Of a DNA stretch of 64,000 bases, positions 53,685 through 61,449 are shown piece after piece. Origin of the DNA: Empedobacter stercoris (GTDB lineage: Bacteria > Bacteroidota > Bacteroidia > Flavobacteriales > Weeksellaceae); NCBI RefSeq assembly GCF_025244765.1, contig NZ_CP104209.1, forward strand, positions 2,796,501-2,860,500, in the 5' to 3' direction. Within the stretch, counting starts at the first letter, position 1. Every line of letters starts with the position of its first letter. The translations under genes and the position numbers were made by a program. The notes beneath the pieces were generated by a model that saw only the letters and a list, made by a program, of their open reading frames with translations, did not search any database and was not told where the DNA came from.

Positions 53685-54668
53685 TTAATTATTTTCCCAA
53701 CCTTGAAACCATTTAACTAAAGTATCAATCCAATCTTGACGATCATTTAAACATGGTATGTATGTAAATTGTTCACCACCAGCTTTTAAAAACTCTTCTT
53801 TACCCTCCATCGAAATTTCTTCTAAGGTTTCTAAACAATCAGCTACAAAAGCAGGAGTACAAACAGCCAAATTCTTCACACCTTCTTCTGGAAAATGTTC
53901 TAACGTTTCGTCTGTATAAGGTTTGATCCAAGGATCTTTTCCTAAACGAGATTGAAAGGAAGTGTAGTATTTATCTTTTGGTAATTGCAAGTATTCTGCC
54001 ACTAACTCTGTTGTCTCTAAACATTGATTGCGATACGTTTCAATTGGTAATTTGCTAACTTTTGCTGCTCTTAGTGCTTTTTTATCGTGACGTTCTGGAA
54101 TTCCATGATAAGAAAATAATAATTTATCGTAATTCTCGGGTAAATTCTCTTTGATAGAATCTCCTAAAATTTTAATATAATCAGGATGCTTGTAAAAAGC
54201 TTTTAAGAAATTTACTTTCACATCTTTGAATTTTTTCTTCTGAACTTCTAATACCTTATCTGCAACAGTTTCTGTTGTTGACATCGTATACTGAGGATAA
54301 AGTGGAACAACTAATATATCGCGAACGCCTTTATCATAAAGCTCTTGTAGTCCAAATTCAATCGAAGGATTTTTATAACGCATAGCTAATCCCACTGGAA
54401 AATCTAATTGCTCTTGAACTTTTTGTTGTAAAATTTTTGAATAAATAATTAATGGAGAACCATCCTTTGTCCAAATCTTTTTATACGCTTCAGCTGATTG
54501 TATCGGTCTTTTAGGTAAAATAAAAAGTTCTACGATCATTTTACGAATCAACCAAGGTGAGTCAATCACTTTCCCATCCATTAAAAATTCACGTAAATAT
54601 GTTCTTACATCTTCAACTTCGGTAGAATCGGGCGATCCTAAATTCACTAATAATATTCCTTTGCTCAT
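53685..54668 (-). CDS. hemH: Ferrochelatase
   Basis: HemH inserts iron into protoporphyrin IX (or coproporphyrin III). The 327-aa protein has KGILLVNLGSPDSTEVEDVR at the start, RDILVVPLYPQYTMSTTETV, the catalytic-His motif KLLFSYHGIPERH, YYTSFQSRLGKDPWIKPY and the end region TPAFVADCLETLEEI with the acidic metal site. It is divergent from ruvB, with 108 bp between the starts. Confidence 0.96.
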   Translation of the reverse strand: MSKGILLVNLGSPDSTEVEDVRTYLREFLMDGKVIDSPWLIRKMIVELFILPKRPIQSAEAYKKIWTKDGSPLIIYSKILQQKVQEQLDFPVGLAMRYKNPSIEFGLQELYDKGVRDILVVPLYPQYTMSTTETVADKVLEVQKKKFKDVKVNFLKAFYKHPDYIKILGDSIKENLPENYDKLLFSYHGIPERHDKKALRAAKVSKLPIETYRNQCLETTELVAEYLQLPKDKYYTSFQSRLGKDPWIKPYTDETLEHFPEEGVKNLAVCTPAFVADCLETLEEISMEGKEEFLKAGGEQFTYIPCLNDRQDWIDTLVKWFQGWENN

Positions 54669-54776
54669 AATTCTTTTTATCTAAAAAAATATTGCGTTCT
54701 TTGTAGGTGTAAAAGTACGGCGGATAATTTAAATTGTTCTTCGTAATATTATCATTATAATTTATATCATCATTTT

Positions 54777-55814
54777 ATGTCAGATTTATTAAATCCTGAT
54801 AAAGAATTTTATCCAGACGACGATCTTAATCACGAAAATACCGTGCGTCCGCAAAGTTTTGATGATTTTGCAGGACAAGCTCATATTCTCGAAAATTTAG
54901 AAGTATTCGTAAAAGCGTCTAAACTTCGTGGAGAAGCCTTGGATCATGTTTTATTACACGGACCTCCAGGTTTAGGAAAAACGACATTGGCAAATATTAT
55001 TGCGAATGAATTAGGCGTTGGAATAAAAATTACTTCTGGACCAGTTCTCGATAAACCGAGTGATTTAGCAGGTTTATTGACAAATTTAGAAGAAAATGAT
55101 GTGCTTTTTATTGATGAAATCCACCGAATGTCACCTGTTATCGAAGAATATTTATATTCGGCAATGGAGGATTTTAAGATCGATATTATGATTGAGTCAG
55201 GACCTAATGCACGTTCAGTGCAAATTGGCTTGAATCCTTTTACCTTAATAGGCGCAACAACACGTTCTGGTTTATTAACTGCTCCTTTACGCGCTCGTTT
55301 CGGAATTAATTTTAGATTCGAATATTACAATGTAGAACTTTTAAGTTCGATTGTAGAGCGTTCTTCTCGTATTTTAGATACACCAATTGACGAAAGAGCT
55401 GCGATAGAAATCGCTGGTCGTAGTCGTGGAACACCTCGTATTGCAAATGCTTTGTTACGTAGAACGCGAGATTTTGCACAGATAAAAGGAAACGGAAAGA
55501 TTGATTTATCAATCGCAGAATTTTCTTTAAAAGCTCTTAAAGTTGATGACAATGGTTTAGACGAAATGGATAATCGTATTTTATCAACCATTATCGAAAA
55601 ATTTAAAGGAGGACCTGTCGGAATTACAACTTTAGCTACAGCAGTTGGTGAAAATGGCGGGACATTGGAAGAAGTTTATGAACCTTATCTCATTCAAGAA
55701 GGTTATTTGATGCGTACGGCGCGTGGTCGTGTAGCAACAGAAAAAGCCTATAAACATATTGGTGTGAAATATAGAGGTGAAAATTCTCCTCAAACCGATT
55801 TATTTGATTTGTGA
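54777..55814 (+). CDS. ruvB: Holliday junction branch migration helicase RuvB
   Basis: RuvB drives branch migration with RuvA. The 345-aa AAA+ protein has Walker [17 protein letters not shown], Walker [13 protein letters not shown], sensor 1 [12 protein letters not shown], the beta-hairpin for RuvA contact near residues 130-150, and the winged-helix C-terminus [20 protein letters not shown]. Length and motifs are standard. Confidence 0.97.
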   Translation: MSDLLNPDKEFYPDDDLNHENTVRPQSFDDFAGQAHILENLEVFVKASKLRGEALDHVLLHGPPGLGKTTLANIIANELGVGIKITSGPVLDKPSDLAGLLTNLEENDVLFIDEIHRMSPVIEEYLYSAMEDFKIDIMIESGPNARSVQIGLNPFTLIGATTRSGLLTAPLRARFGINFRFEYYNVELLSSIVERSSRILDTPIDERAAIEIAGRSRGTPRIANALLRRTRDFAQIKGNGKIDLSIAEFSLKALKVDDNGLDEMDNRILSTIIEKFKGGPVGITTLATAVGENGGTLEEVYEPYLIQEGYLMRTARGRVATEKAYKHIGVKYRGENSPQTDLFDL

Positions 55815-55837
55815 ATTTGTTCTAAGTTCTAAGTTTT

Positions 55838-55863
55838 GTCATTCTGAGTTTGTAGAAGAATTT
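55838..55863 (+). repeat. Candidate dispersed intergenic repeat, copy A
   Basis: GTCATTCTGAGTTTGTAGAA... between ruvB and queG resembles a short motif I recall as frequent between genes in Bacteroidetes (GTCATTCTGAGC..GAAGAATC). Copy B is at 36149-36171. Confidence 0.4.
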
Positions 55864-55951
55864 TTATTATTGATGAGCTATAGAAATGAGTTAGAATTAA
55901 AAGGTTTGATTAAAAATATTCATAATTAATAAATCACAATTACGCATTGAA

Positions 55952-56899
55952 ATGCTCCTTCAAACAGAAGAACATATTAAAATAAAATGGTCCCAACGAA
56001 TTAAAGAAAAAGCTGAATTGTTAGGATTTATTTCGTGTGGAATAGCAAAGGCTGACTTTTTAGAAGACGAAGCACCTCATTTAGAAGCTTGGTTAAAAAA
56101 TGATTTTCATGGAGAAATGAAATATATGGAAAATCATTTTGATATGCGATTAGATCCACGTTTGTTGGTTGAAGGAGCAAAATCTGTGATTTCGTTGACG
56201 TATAATTATTACCAAGATTTAGATCGAAATCCTAATTCGTACAAAGTTGCCATGTATGCACAAGGTGAAGATTATCATTTTGTTGTGAAGGAAAAAGTGC
56301 GCGAATTGTTAGATTTTATTCAAGATGAAATAGGAGAGGTGAGTGGTCGAGCTTTTACAGATTCTGCACCAATATTAGAACATGCTTGGGCAAAAAAAGC
56401 AGGAATTGGGTGGGTTGGAAAAAATTCGTTGACGTTATCCAAACAAAAAGGATCGTTCTTCTTTTTATCTGAATTAATTATTGATTTGGAGTTGGCTTAT
56501 GATTCTCCAATTGCAACAGATCATTGTGGAAATTGTACGCGTTGTATTGATGCTTGTCCAACAGATGCTATTTTACCAAACAAAACAGTTAATGGAAGTC
56601 AATGTATTTCGTATTTTACAATCGAATTGAAAGATCAGATTCCTGCTGAAATGAAAGGAAAGTTTGATGATTGGATTTTTGGTTGTGATGTATGTCAAGA
56701 AGTTTGTCCTTGGAATCGTTTTTCGCTTCCTACAAAGGAAACGCGTTTTATAAGGCACGAAAGTATCAATCAATTTTCGAAAAAAGACTGGGAAGAAATT
56801 ACCGAAGATGTTTTCCGAGTAATTTTTAAAAAATCACCTGTCAAACGAACTAAGTTTAATGGATTAAAAAGAAATATTGATTTTGTAAAATTAGAATGA
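55952..56899 (+). CDS. queG: Epoxyqueuosine reductase
   Basis: QueG reduces epoxyqueuosine to queuosine in tRNA using a cobalamin cofactor. The 315-aa protein has the N-terminal DUF1730-type domain ([40 protein letters not shown]) and two [4Fe-4S] motifs, [16 protein letters not shown] and [11 protein letters not shown]. The alternative class QueH is excluded by this architecture. It is 137 bp downstream of ruvB, beyond a repeat-like stretch, so it is probably separately transcribed. Confidence 0.95.
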   Translation: MLLQTEEHIKIKWSQRIKEKAELLGFISCGIAKADFLEDEAPHLEAWLKNDFHGEMKYMENHFDMRLDPRLLVEGAKSVISLTYNYYQDLDRNPNSYKVAMYAQGEDYHFVVKEKVRELLDFIQDEIGEVSGRAFTDSAPILEHAWAKKAGIGWVGKNSLTLSKQKGSFFFLSELIIDLELAYDSPIATDHCGNCTRCIDACPTDAILPNKTVNGSQCISYFTIELKDQIPAEMKGKFDDWIFGCDVCQEVCPWNRFSLPTKETRFIRHESINQFSKKDWEEITEDVFRVIFKKSPVKRTKFNGLKRNIDFVKLE

Positions 56900-56932
56900 A
56901 TGGTTAAGTTTTCATTTTACATTCTTTTATAA

Positions 56933-56972
56933 AAAATGCTCCAAAGAAATATATTACTAATTGGAGCATTGT
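56933..56972 (-). terminator. Terminator between queG and the superoxide dismutase gene
   Basis: AATGCTCCAA pairs with TTGGAGCATT across a 16-nt loop. The minus strand continues with a T-run, so it serves the dismutase gene. Confidence 0.7.
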
Positions 56973-56984
56973 GTTTTAAGAAGT

Positions 56985-57761
56985 TTATTTCGCCTTCTTG
57001 TAATTATCTTCAACTTGTTTCCAATCCAAAACATTATTGAACGCTTTCAAATATTCATCGCGTTTGTTTTGGTATTTCAAGTAATATGCATGTTCCCAAA
57101 CATCAATTCCTAAAATTGGTGTTCCTGCAACTTCTGCACCAGGCATCAACGGATTGTCTTGATTTGCTGTACTTGTAACTGCTAAAGAACCATCTTCTTT
57201 TACAACTAACCAAGCCCAACCAGAACCAAAACGTTTTGCACCCGCTTCATCCAATTGTTTTAACAATTCTTCTGTAGAACCAAATGTTGCATCAATCTTT
57301 GCTTTAAGATCTCCTTTAGGCTCTTTTTGAGGCGTTGGAGACATAATATCAAAATATAGCATGTGATTGTAATATCCACCAGCATTATTGCGTAAAGCAC
57401 CATTGTTCATATCCATTTTTTTCAAAATATCTACGATATCATTTGATTTGATATTGGCTTCTTTTAATGCAGTGTTCATCTTGTTGATGTATCCTAAATA
57501 ATGTTTAGAGTAATGAACTTCCATTGTTTTTGCATCAATGTATTCTTTTAACTCATCGTAACCGTATTTCAAAGGTTTTATTTGAAATGTCCCTGGGTCA
57601 GCTTTTACATCTGTAGGATTACCAACAGTTTCTTTTACTTGAATTGTATCATTTTGTACAACCTCATCTTTTGTTGTGTCAGCATTTTCCTTCTTCGTTT
57701 CACATGATTGAACAAAGAAAAGAACACCCAAAACTGACATCAAAAATACACCCTTTTTCAT
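56985..57761 (-). CDS. Exported Mn/Fe superoxide dismutase lipoprotein
   Basis: This 258-aa protein is a superoxide dismutase with a lipoprotein signal (LSVLGVLFFVQSC region, lipobox VQSC at about residue 19) and an acidic linker to residue 60. The SOD core contains EVHYSKHYLGYINKMN (first His), NNAGGYYNHMLYF (second His) and GIDVWEHAYYLKYQ (Asp and third His), all four metal ligands. FGSGWAWLV is the family signature. The location outside the cytoplasm is inferred from the signal. Mn versus Fe cannot be told. Confidence 0.93.
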   Translation of the reverse strand: MKKGVFLMSVLGVLFFVQSCETKKENADTTKDEVVQNDTIQVKETVGNPTDVKADPGTFQIKPLKYGYDELKEYIDAKTMEVHYSKHYLGYINKMNTALKEANIKSNDIVDILKKMDMNNGALRNNAGGYYNHMLYFDIMSPTPQKEPKGDLKAKIDATFGSTEELLKQLDEAGAKRFGSGWAWLVVKEDGSLAVTSTANQDNPLMPGAEVAGTPILGIDVWEHAYYLKYQNKRDEYLKAFNNVLDWKQVEDNYKKAK

Positions 57762-58070
57762 CTTTTAATTTTATGTAGTTTACTTATAATATTAATATTT
57801 CCACTAAAATAACAGATTTTGATTGAATATAAAATTCTTTACTTTTAATTTTCTGTTAAAGTCATCTAATTTTAAAAAATTACTATATCATATTTTTTAT
57901 TAATTTTATAAAAACCAAAGATGAAATATTACCTAACTTATATTCTATTTATAATTTGTTCAATTTCTTTTTCTCAAAATATAGATGATAAGAGAGATTT
58001 GCTAATTAACGATCTTTGTAATATCCTTACAAAAAATAAAAATCTTAATGATTTAGAACGAATTAATTTA

Positions 58071-58084
58071 ACCCGTTGTGCATT
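58071..58084 (+). repeat. Left terminal inverted repeat of the IS982-family element
   Basis: ACCCGTTGTGCATT, perfect inverse of 59036-59049. Confidence 0.88.
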
Positions 58085-58950
58085 TTAAACAATACTGACT
58101 TTTAGATTATTGATATTTCGGTTAAAATATTCTTTGTTAATGAACTGTACAACGGTTAAAGTAGTTATTTTAGCCAATAATCTTGTTTAGAAGCCTTCAA
58201 AAGTTTTTGCATAATTGCGTCTAATCATAAACTGGTCACAGAGTTGTAAGAAAAGTGTTTCAATCCTTTTTCGCTGTTTTTTGAATAAATAAAACTGTGG
58301 CTTGTAGTCCTTTTGATTAACTCTTTTCGGAGTTTCGAGTTCTATATTGGCATATTTAAATAAATCAATCTGAATCTCAGACGACAAGTAGCCTTTGTCT
58401 CCAAGCAAGGTACAATCGGATAATTGTTCTCTGATATCTTTTAAATAATGGATGTCGTAAACGGAAGCAGGACTTAAATCCACACTTTGAAAAACTCCAT
58501 TTATCGAACAAACTGCATGAAGTTTGTAGCCATAAAAATGCATTTTCTGAGAAGCACAAAAGCCTCTGTTTGGATAGCAATAGTCGTTATCTTTACAGAT
58601 TTTTGAAGTATTCTCCTCGAGAGTTTACATACTTCTACGGGCATACTGTCAATAATGAAAAACTTCTCAAACTCATTAAAACTTCGGGCAATTTTCATTC
58701 GTAGATCATTTATTTTACTGCCCAATCTACGTTTGCGACGATTATAAACACTACGTTCTATTTTGCATTTTATCGCTTGAGGAATTTGTCGAAAAAGATG
58801 AATTTCGCTGTCAATACCCATAAATTCAGCAGTTAACGCAAGACTTATCAATTCCAAATCCTTCAATTTTGGAGGTCGTCTTTGATAGGCCAATAGGTTT
58901 TCATTTTGATATTTTTCGCAAAACTTCCAAAATTCTTTCGTAATTTGCAT
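58085..58950 (-). pseudogene. IS982-family transposase, broken by a frameshift and a stop
   Basis: The 5' part (58501-58950) reads to FFIIDSMPVEVCKLSR. The next frame continues ENTSKICKDNDYCYPNRGFC, SQKMHFYGYKLHAV, LLGDKGYLS and LFLQLCDQFMIRRNYAKTFEGF, covering the DDE triad. A -1 shift near 58612 joins them. After FEGF a TAA (58187-58189) replaces what should be Lys; translation beyond gives TRLLAKITTLTVVQFINK up to a stop at 58085. The full reconstructed length is about 288 aa, normal for the family. Confidence 0.88.
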
Positions 58951-59035
58951 TCAAGTTGTTCATTATAAATGTTTTGCAGTTAATTCAATTTACTGATTTT
59001 CAATCAAATGAACAACTTTTATCTTTTTAATTCAT

Positions 59036-59049
59036 AATGCACAACGGGT
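59036..59049 (-). repeat. Right terminal inverted repeat of the IS982-family element
   Basis: AATGCACAACGGGT, perfect inverse of 58071-58084. Confidence 0.88.
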
Positions 59050-59105
59050 ATTATATATATTCAATGAATAAAAAAGTGACAGAAAGATTCTTTAAGAAAT
59101 TTTAA

Positions 59106-59382
59106 TGTTCATTTTCATTCATCATTTAAGTTTCTTTGAAATAATAAACTAAACATTCATATTTTATTATTATTTACTTCTAAAACTACAACACTATTTG
59201 TAACCACAAGAATTACAACCAGTATATTATAGCCCGATGTCGCAGATTTGCAATTTGTGATTTTAACTCGATGTGCAGAGAGTGAAGGTGTTTCATATTC
59301 CTAAGAAAAGGAAAATAGATTCTAAGAAAAACTTACATGCTTCGCAACTATAATTTTTTGTTTTTAGGAGTTGATGAAAACA
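59106..59382. other. Non-coding stretch with no recognised feature
   Basis: Between the interrupted gene and the tRNA terminator I see no open frame of useful length, no tRNA-like fold and no promoter box. A patch near 59230-59285 (CGATGTCGCAGATTTGC and CGATGTGCAGAG) is less AT-rich and may be a remnant of lost sequence. Confidence 0.4.
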
Positions 59383-59414
59383 AAAAACCCAACAGATTAC
59401 TCTATTGGGCTTTA
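59383..59414 (-). terminator. Terminator of tRNA-Ser
   Basis: AACCCAA.AGA pairs with TCT.TTGGGCTT, with a T-run on the minus strand just past the tRNA 3' end. Confidence 0.8.
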
Positions 59415-59418
59415 GCAG

Positions 59419-59503
59419 CGGAGAGTGAGGGATTCGAACCCCCGGAGGTGTGACCCTCAACAGTTTTCAAGACTGCCGCATTCGACCACTCTGCCAACTC
59501 TCC
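59419..59503 (-). tRNA. tRNA-Ser (anticodon UGA)
   Basis: The 85-nt gene folds with acceptor stem GGAGAGT/ACTCTCC, discriminator G, a T-loop GGTTCGAATCC and a long variable arm as in class II serine tRNAs. The anticodon loop is CTTGAAA with TGA at 59467-59469. CCA is not encoded. A well-formed promoter lies 31 bp upstream and a terminator directly downstream. Confidence 0.95.
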
Positions 59504-59533
59504 AAAAACGCTGTTTATTGCGTATTGCGAGTG

Positions 59534-59564
59534 CAAATATAGAATGCTTTTTCGAATTACCAAA
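59534..59564 (-). promoter_or_regulatory. Bacteroidetes promoter (-33 and -7) for tRNA-Ser
   Basis: On the minus strand TTTG (59561-59564), a 19-bp spacer and TATATTTG (59534-59541) match the -33/-7 consensus, 30 bp before the tRNA 5' end. Confidence 0.7.
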
Positions 59565-59582
59565 TTAAAATTTCAAACTTTA

Positions 59583-59608
59583 ATTTCACGAAAACGTTTT
59601 CGTGAAAT
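59583..59608. promoter_or_regulatory. Perfect 26-bp palindrome, candidate operator
   Basis: ATTTCACGAAAAC is followed directly by its exact inverse complement, giving a loopless 26-bp palindrome with a central AAAACGTTTT core. It lies upstream of both tRNA-Ser (minus) and gap (plus). The symmetry with central CG resembles LacI-family operators. It is not followed by a T-run, so a terminator is unlikely. Confidence 0.6.
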
Positions 59609-59776
59609 ATAGCTATTGCTTTAACTTGTTTATTAATATGCTTTTAATCCTATTTTGAGAATGTTATTTTTTAGTGTAAAAATTTATTCTTCATTAAAAT
59701 TTTGCTGGAAATGATCTGTTTTTAATGACAATCATTAGTTTTTGTAAAAAAAATATACGAAATCGTTATAATTGAT

Positions 59777-59784
59777 TACTTTTG
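59777..59784 (+). promoter_or_regulatory. -7 box for gap
   Basis: TACTTTTG matches TAnnTTTG, 41 bp before the gap ATG. The palindrome lies about 170 bp further upstream. Confidence 0.5.
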
Positions 59785-59825
59785 CCAATAATTAAGTAAA
59801 TAAACACATTTAAACATTTTCTAAA

Positions 59826-61265
59826 ATGAACCACTCTTCTTATGATCAGCAACTTGCATCTTTCAATGAAATGAGCAAAAAGGTTGTAGAATTCATTAAA
59901 ATTGTTTCAGATTTATGGTACGATCAATCTGTTGAATTGGTAATCTTCCGTAATCAATTAGTTGATAAAAACGTTAGTGATATCGTAAATTTACACCAAT
60001 ATGCAGAAGAATTTGTTGAAAACAAAATTGCTATTGATGATACTTTAGCGATTGCAAAAGCAATTTTTCAAGCAAATTTACCAGCTTCTCGACTTGATGT
60101 TGGAAAATTAGCAAAAGAATATACTTCAGGAAATTATACTTCAGCAGAAGCTTTTGTTGAAGAAAAATTAGGTGATAGTAGAAATGTAAAAAGTGTAGAG
60201 CCAAAAGATGTTGTGCTTTATGGTTTTGGTAGAATTGGACGTTTATTAGCGCGTGAATTGGCTTCTCAAATGGGAAAAGGTCAACAGTTGAGATTACGTG
60301 CTGTTGTGACACGCGATAAGCACGATCCGGTTTTATTAGAAAAAAGAGCATCTTTATTGCGTCATGATTCTGTTCATGGTGATTTTGATGGAAATGTAGT
60401 AGCAGACCACGAAAACAATGCATTGATTGTGAATGGTGTTACTGTGCACATGATTTCTGCAGCTCAACCAGAAGATATTGATTATACTGCTTATGGTATT
60501 AATAATGCTTTAATTATTGATAACACAGGTGTTTTTAAAGATGAAGAAGCGTTATCTCGTCATTTAAAATCTGTTGGTGCTGATAAAGTTTTATTAACAG
60601 CGCCAGGAAAAGGTGTTCCGAATATTGTTTATGGTGTTAATCATGAAGAATATAGCCCAGAAAATGTAAATATTTTCTCTGCGGCTTCTTGTACAACAAA
60701 TGCGATTACACCAATTTTAAAAGTTGTTGAAGATAACTTAGGAGTTGTAAAAGGACATTTAGAAACAATACATGCGTATACAAACGACCAAAATTTGGTT
60801 GATAATATGCACAAAAAATATCGTCGTGGACGTGCTGCTGCTTTGAATATGGTAATTACTGAAACTGGTGCTGGTAGCGCAGTTGCAAAAGCTTTACCAA
60901 GTTTAGCAGGTAAATTAACTTCGAATGCAATTCGTGTTCCTGTTCCAAATGGATCTTTGGTCGTATTGAATTTAGAAGTTAGTAAAGATACTTCTGTAGA
61001 AGCGGTAAACAACTTGATGAAAGACGCTGCGTTGAACGGAGAATTAGTAGAACAAATTAAATATTCGTTGAACAATGAATTGGTTTCTTCTGATATTGTA
61101 GGAACTACTGCTCCATCTATCTTTGATAGTAATGCAACAATAGTTTCTGCAGATGGTAAAAATGTTGTGATGTACGTTTGGTACGATAACGAATATGGAT
61201 ATAGCCACCAAGTAATGCGTTTAGCGAAGCATATTGCGGGTGTTAGAAGATATACATACTATTAA
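59826..61265 (+). CDS. gap: Glyceraldehyde-3-phosphate dehydrogenase, long form
   Basis: GAPDH interconverts glyceraldehyde-3-phosphate and 1,3-bisphosphoglycerate. The 479-aa protein has an extra N-terminal helical region of about 130 residues, then the Rossmann start VVLYGFGRIGRLLARELASQ, the active-site ASCTTNAITPILK (C289, against about 150 in standard GAPDH), HAYTNDQNLVDNMHKKYRRGR and the end YDNEYGYSHQVMRL. Long forms of about 480 aa are known in Flavobacteriia. The role of the extension is unknown; cofactor preference cannot be told. Confidence 0.93.
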   Translation: MNHSSYDQQLASFNEMSKKVVEFIKIVSDLWYDQSVELVIFRNQLVDKNVSDIVNLHQYAEEFVENKIAIDDTLAIAKAIFQANLPASRLDVGKLAKEYTSGNYTSAEAFVEEKLGDSRNVKSVEPKDVVLYGFGRIGRLLARELASQMGKGQQLRLRAVVTRDKHDPVLLEKRASLLRHDSVHGDFDGNVVADHENNALIVNGVTVHMISAAQPEDIDYTAYGINNALIIDNTGVFKDEEALSRHLKSVGADKVLLTAPGKGVPNIVYGVNHEEYSPENVNIFSAASCTTNAITPILKVVEDNLGVVKGHLETIHAYTNDQNLVDNMHKKYRRGRAAALNMVITETGAGSAVAKALPSLAGKLTSNAIRVPVPNGSLVVLNLEVSKDTSVEAVNNLMKDAALNGELVEQIKYSLNNELVSSDIVGTTAPSIFDSNATIVSADGKNVVMYVWYDNEYGYSHQVMRLAKHIAGVRRYTYY

Positions 61266-61290
61266 TAGTATTTTTTCCCTTTATTTAAAA

Positions 61291-61329
61291 TTAATCCACT
61301 TTCCTTATAGGTTAGTGGATTTTTTTTGT
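61291..61329 (+). terminator. Terminator after gap
   Basis: AATCCACT pairs with AGTGGATT, followed by T8. Confidence 0.82.
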
Positions 61330-61394
61330 AACCTATTCGTTTAAAAACAGCTAAATAAATTAATTGTTTTATATTTGTTAATATTATATTAATA

Positions 61395-61422
61395 TTGATT
61401 ATAAAAATTAACATTATTTTTG
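61395..61422 (+). promoter_or_regulatory. Promoter (-33 TTG and -7) for the secreted protein at 61450
   Basis: TTG at 61395-61397 and TATTTTTG at 61415-61422, spaced 17 bp, with the ATG 27 bp downstream. Confidence 0.55.
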
Positions 61423-61449
61423 AACAACTAAAAAAAAACAATTTATTGT

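Larger units (their letters stand above)
58071..59049 (-). mobile_element. IS982-family insertion sequence, decayed (979 bp)
   Basis: Perfect terminal inverted repeats ACCCGTTGTGCATT (58071-58084) and its complement (59036-59049) bracket a transposase with IS982-type DDE motifs. The size of 979 bp fits the family (about 1 kb). The transposase has a frameshift and an internal stop, so this copy cannot transpose by itself unless supplied in trans. Confidence 0.88.
57921..59105 (+). pseudogene. Small secreted-protein gene interrupted by an IS982-family element
   Basis: A 50-codon 5' part starts at ATG 57921 with a signal peptide (MKYYLTYILFIICSISFSQ) and NIDDKRDLLINDLCNI, and runs into the IS at 58071. 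Past the IS, the frame ending at TAA 59103-59105 reads MNKKVTERFFKKF. Deleting the IS together with a 5- or 8-nt duplication would join these in frame, giving about 65 residues. No family is recognised. The continuity is inference, because no exact target duplication was found. As it stands, translation would end inside the IS at 58086-58088. Confidence 0.55.

Noticed and set aside
58501-58543. Two overlapping transposase frames as a programmed frameshift
   Set aside because: IS982 transposases are normally a single frame, and a second lesion (internal stop) is present, so decay is simpler.
60641-61075. Long minus-strand frame opposite gap
   Set aside because: It shadows a clear GAPDH gene, has no family features and no start signals.
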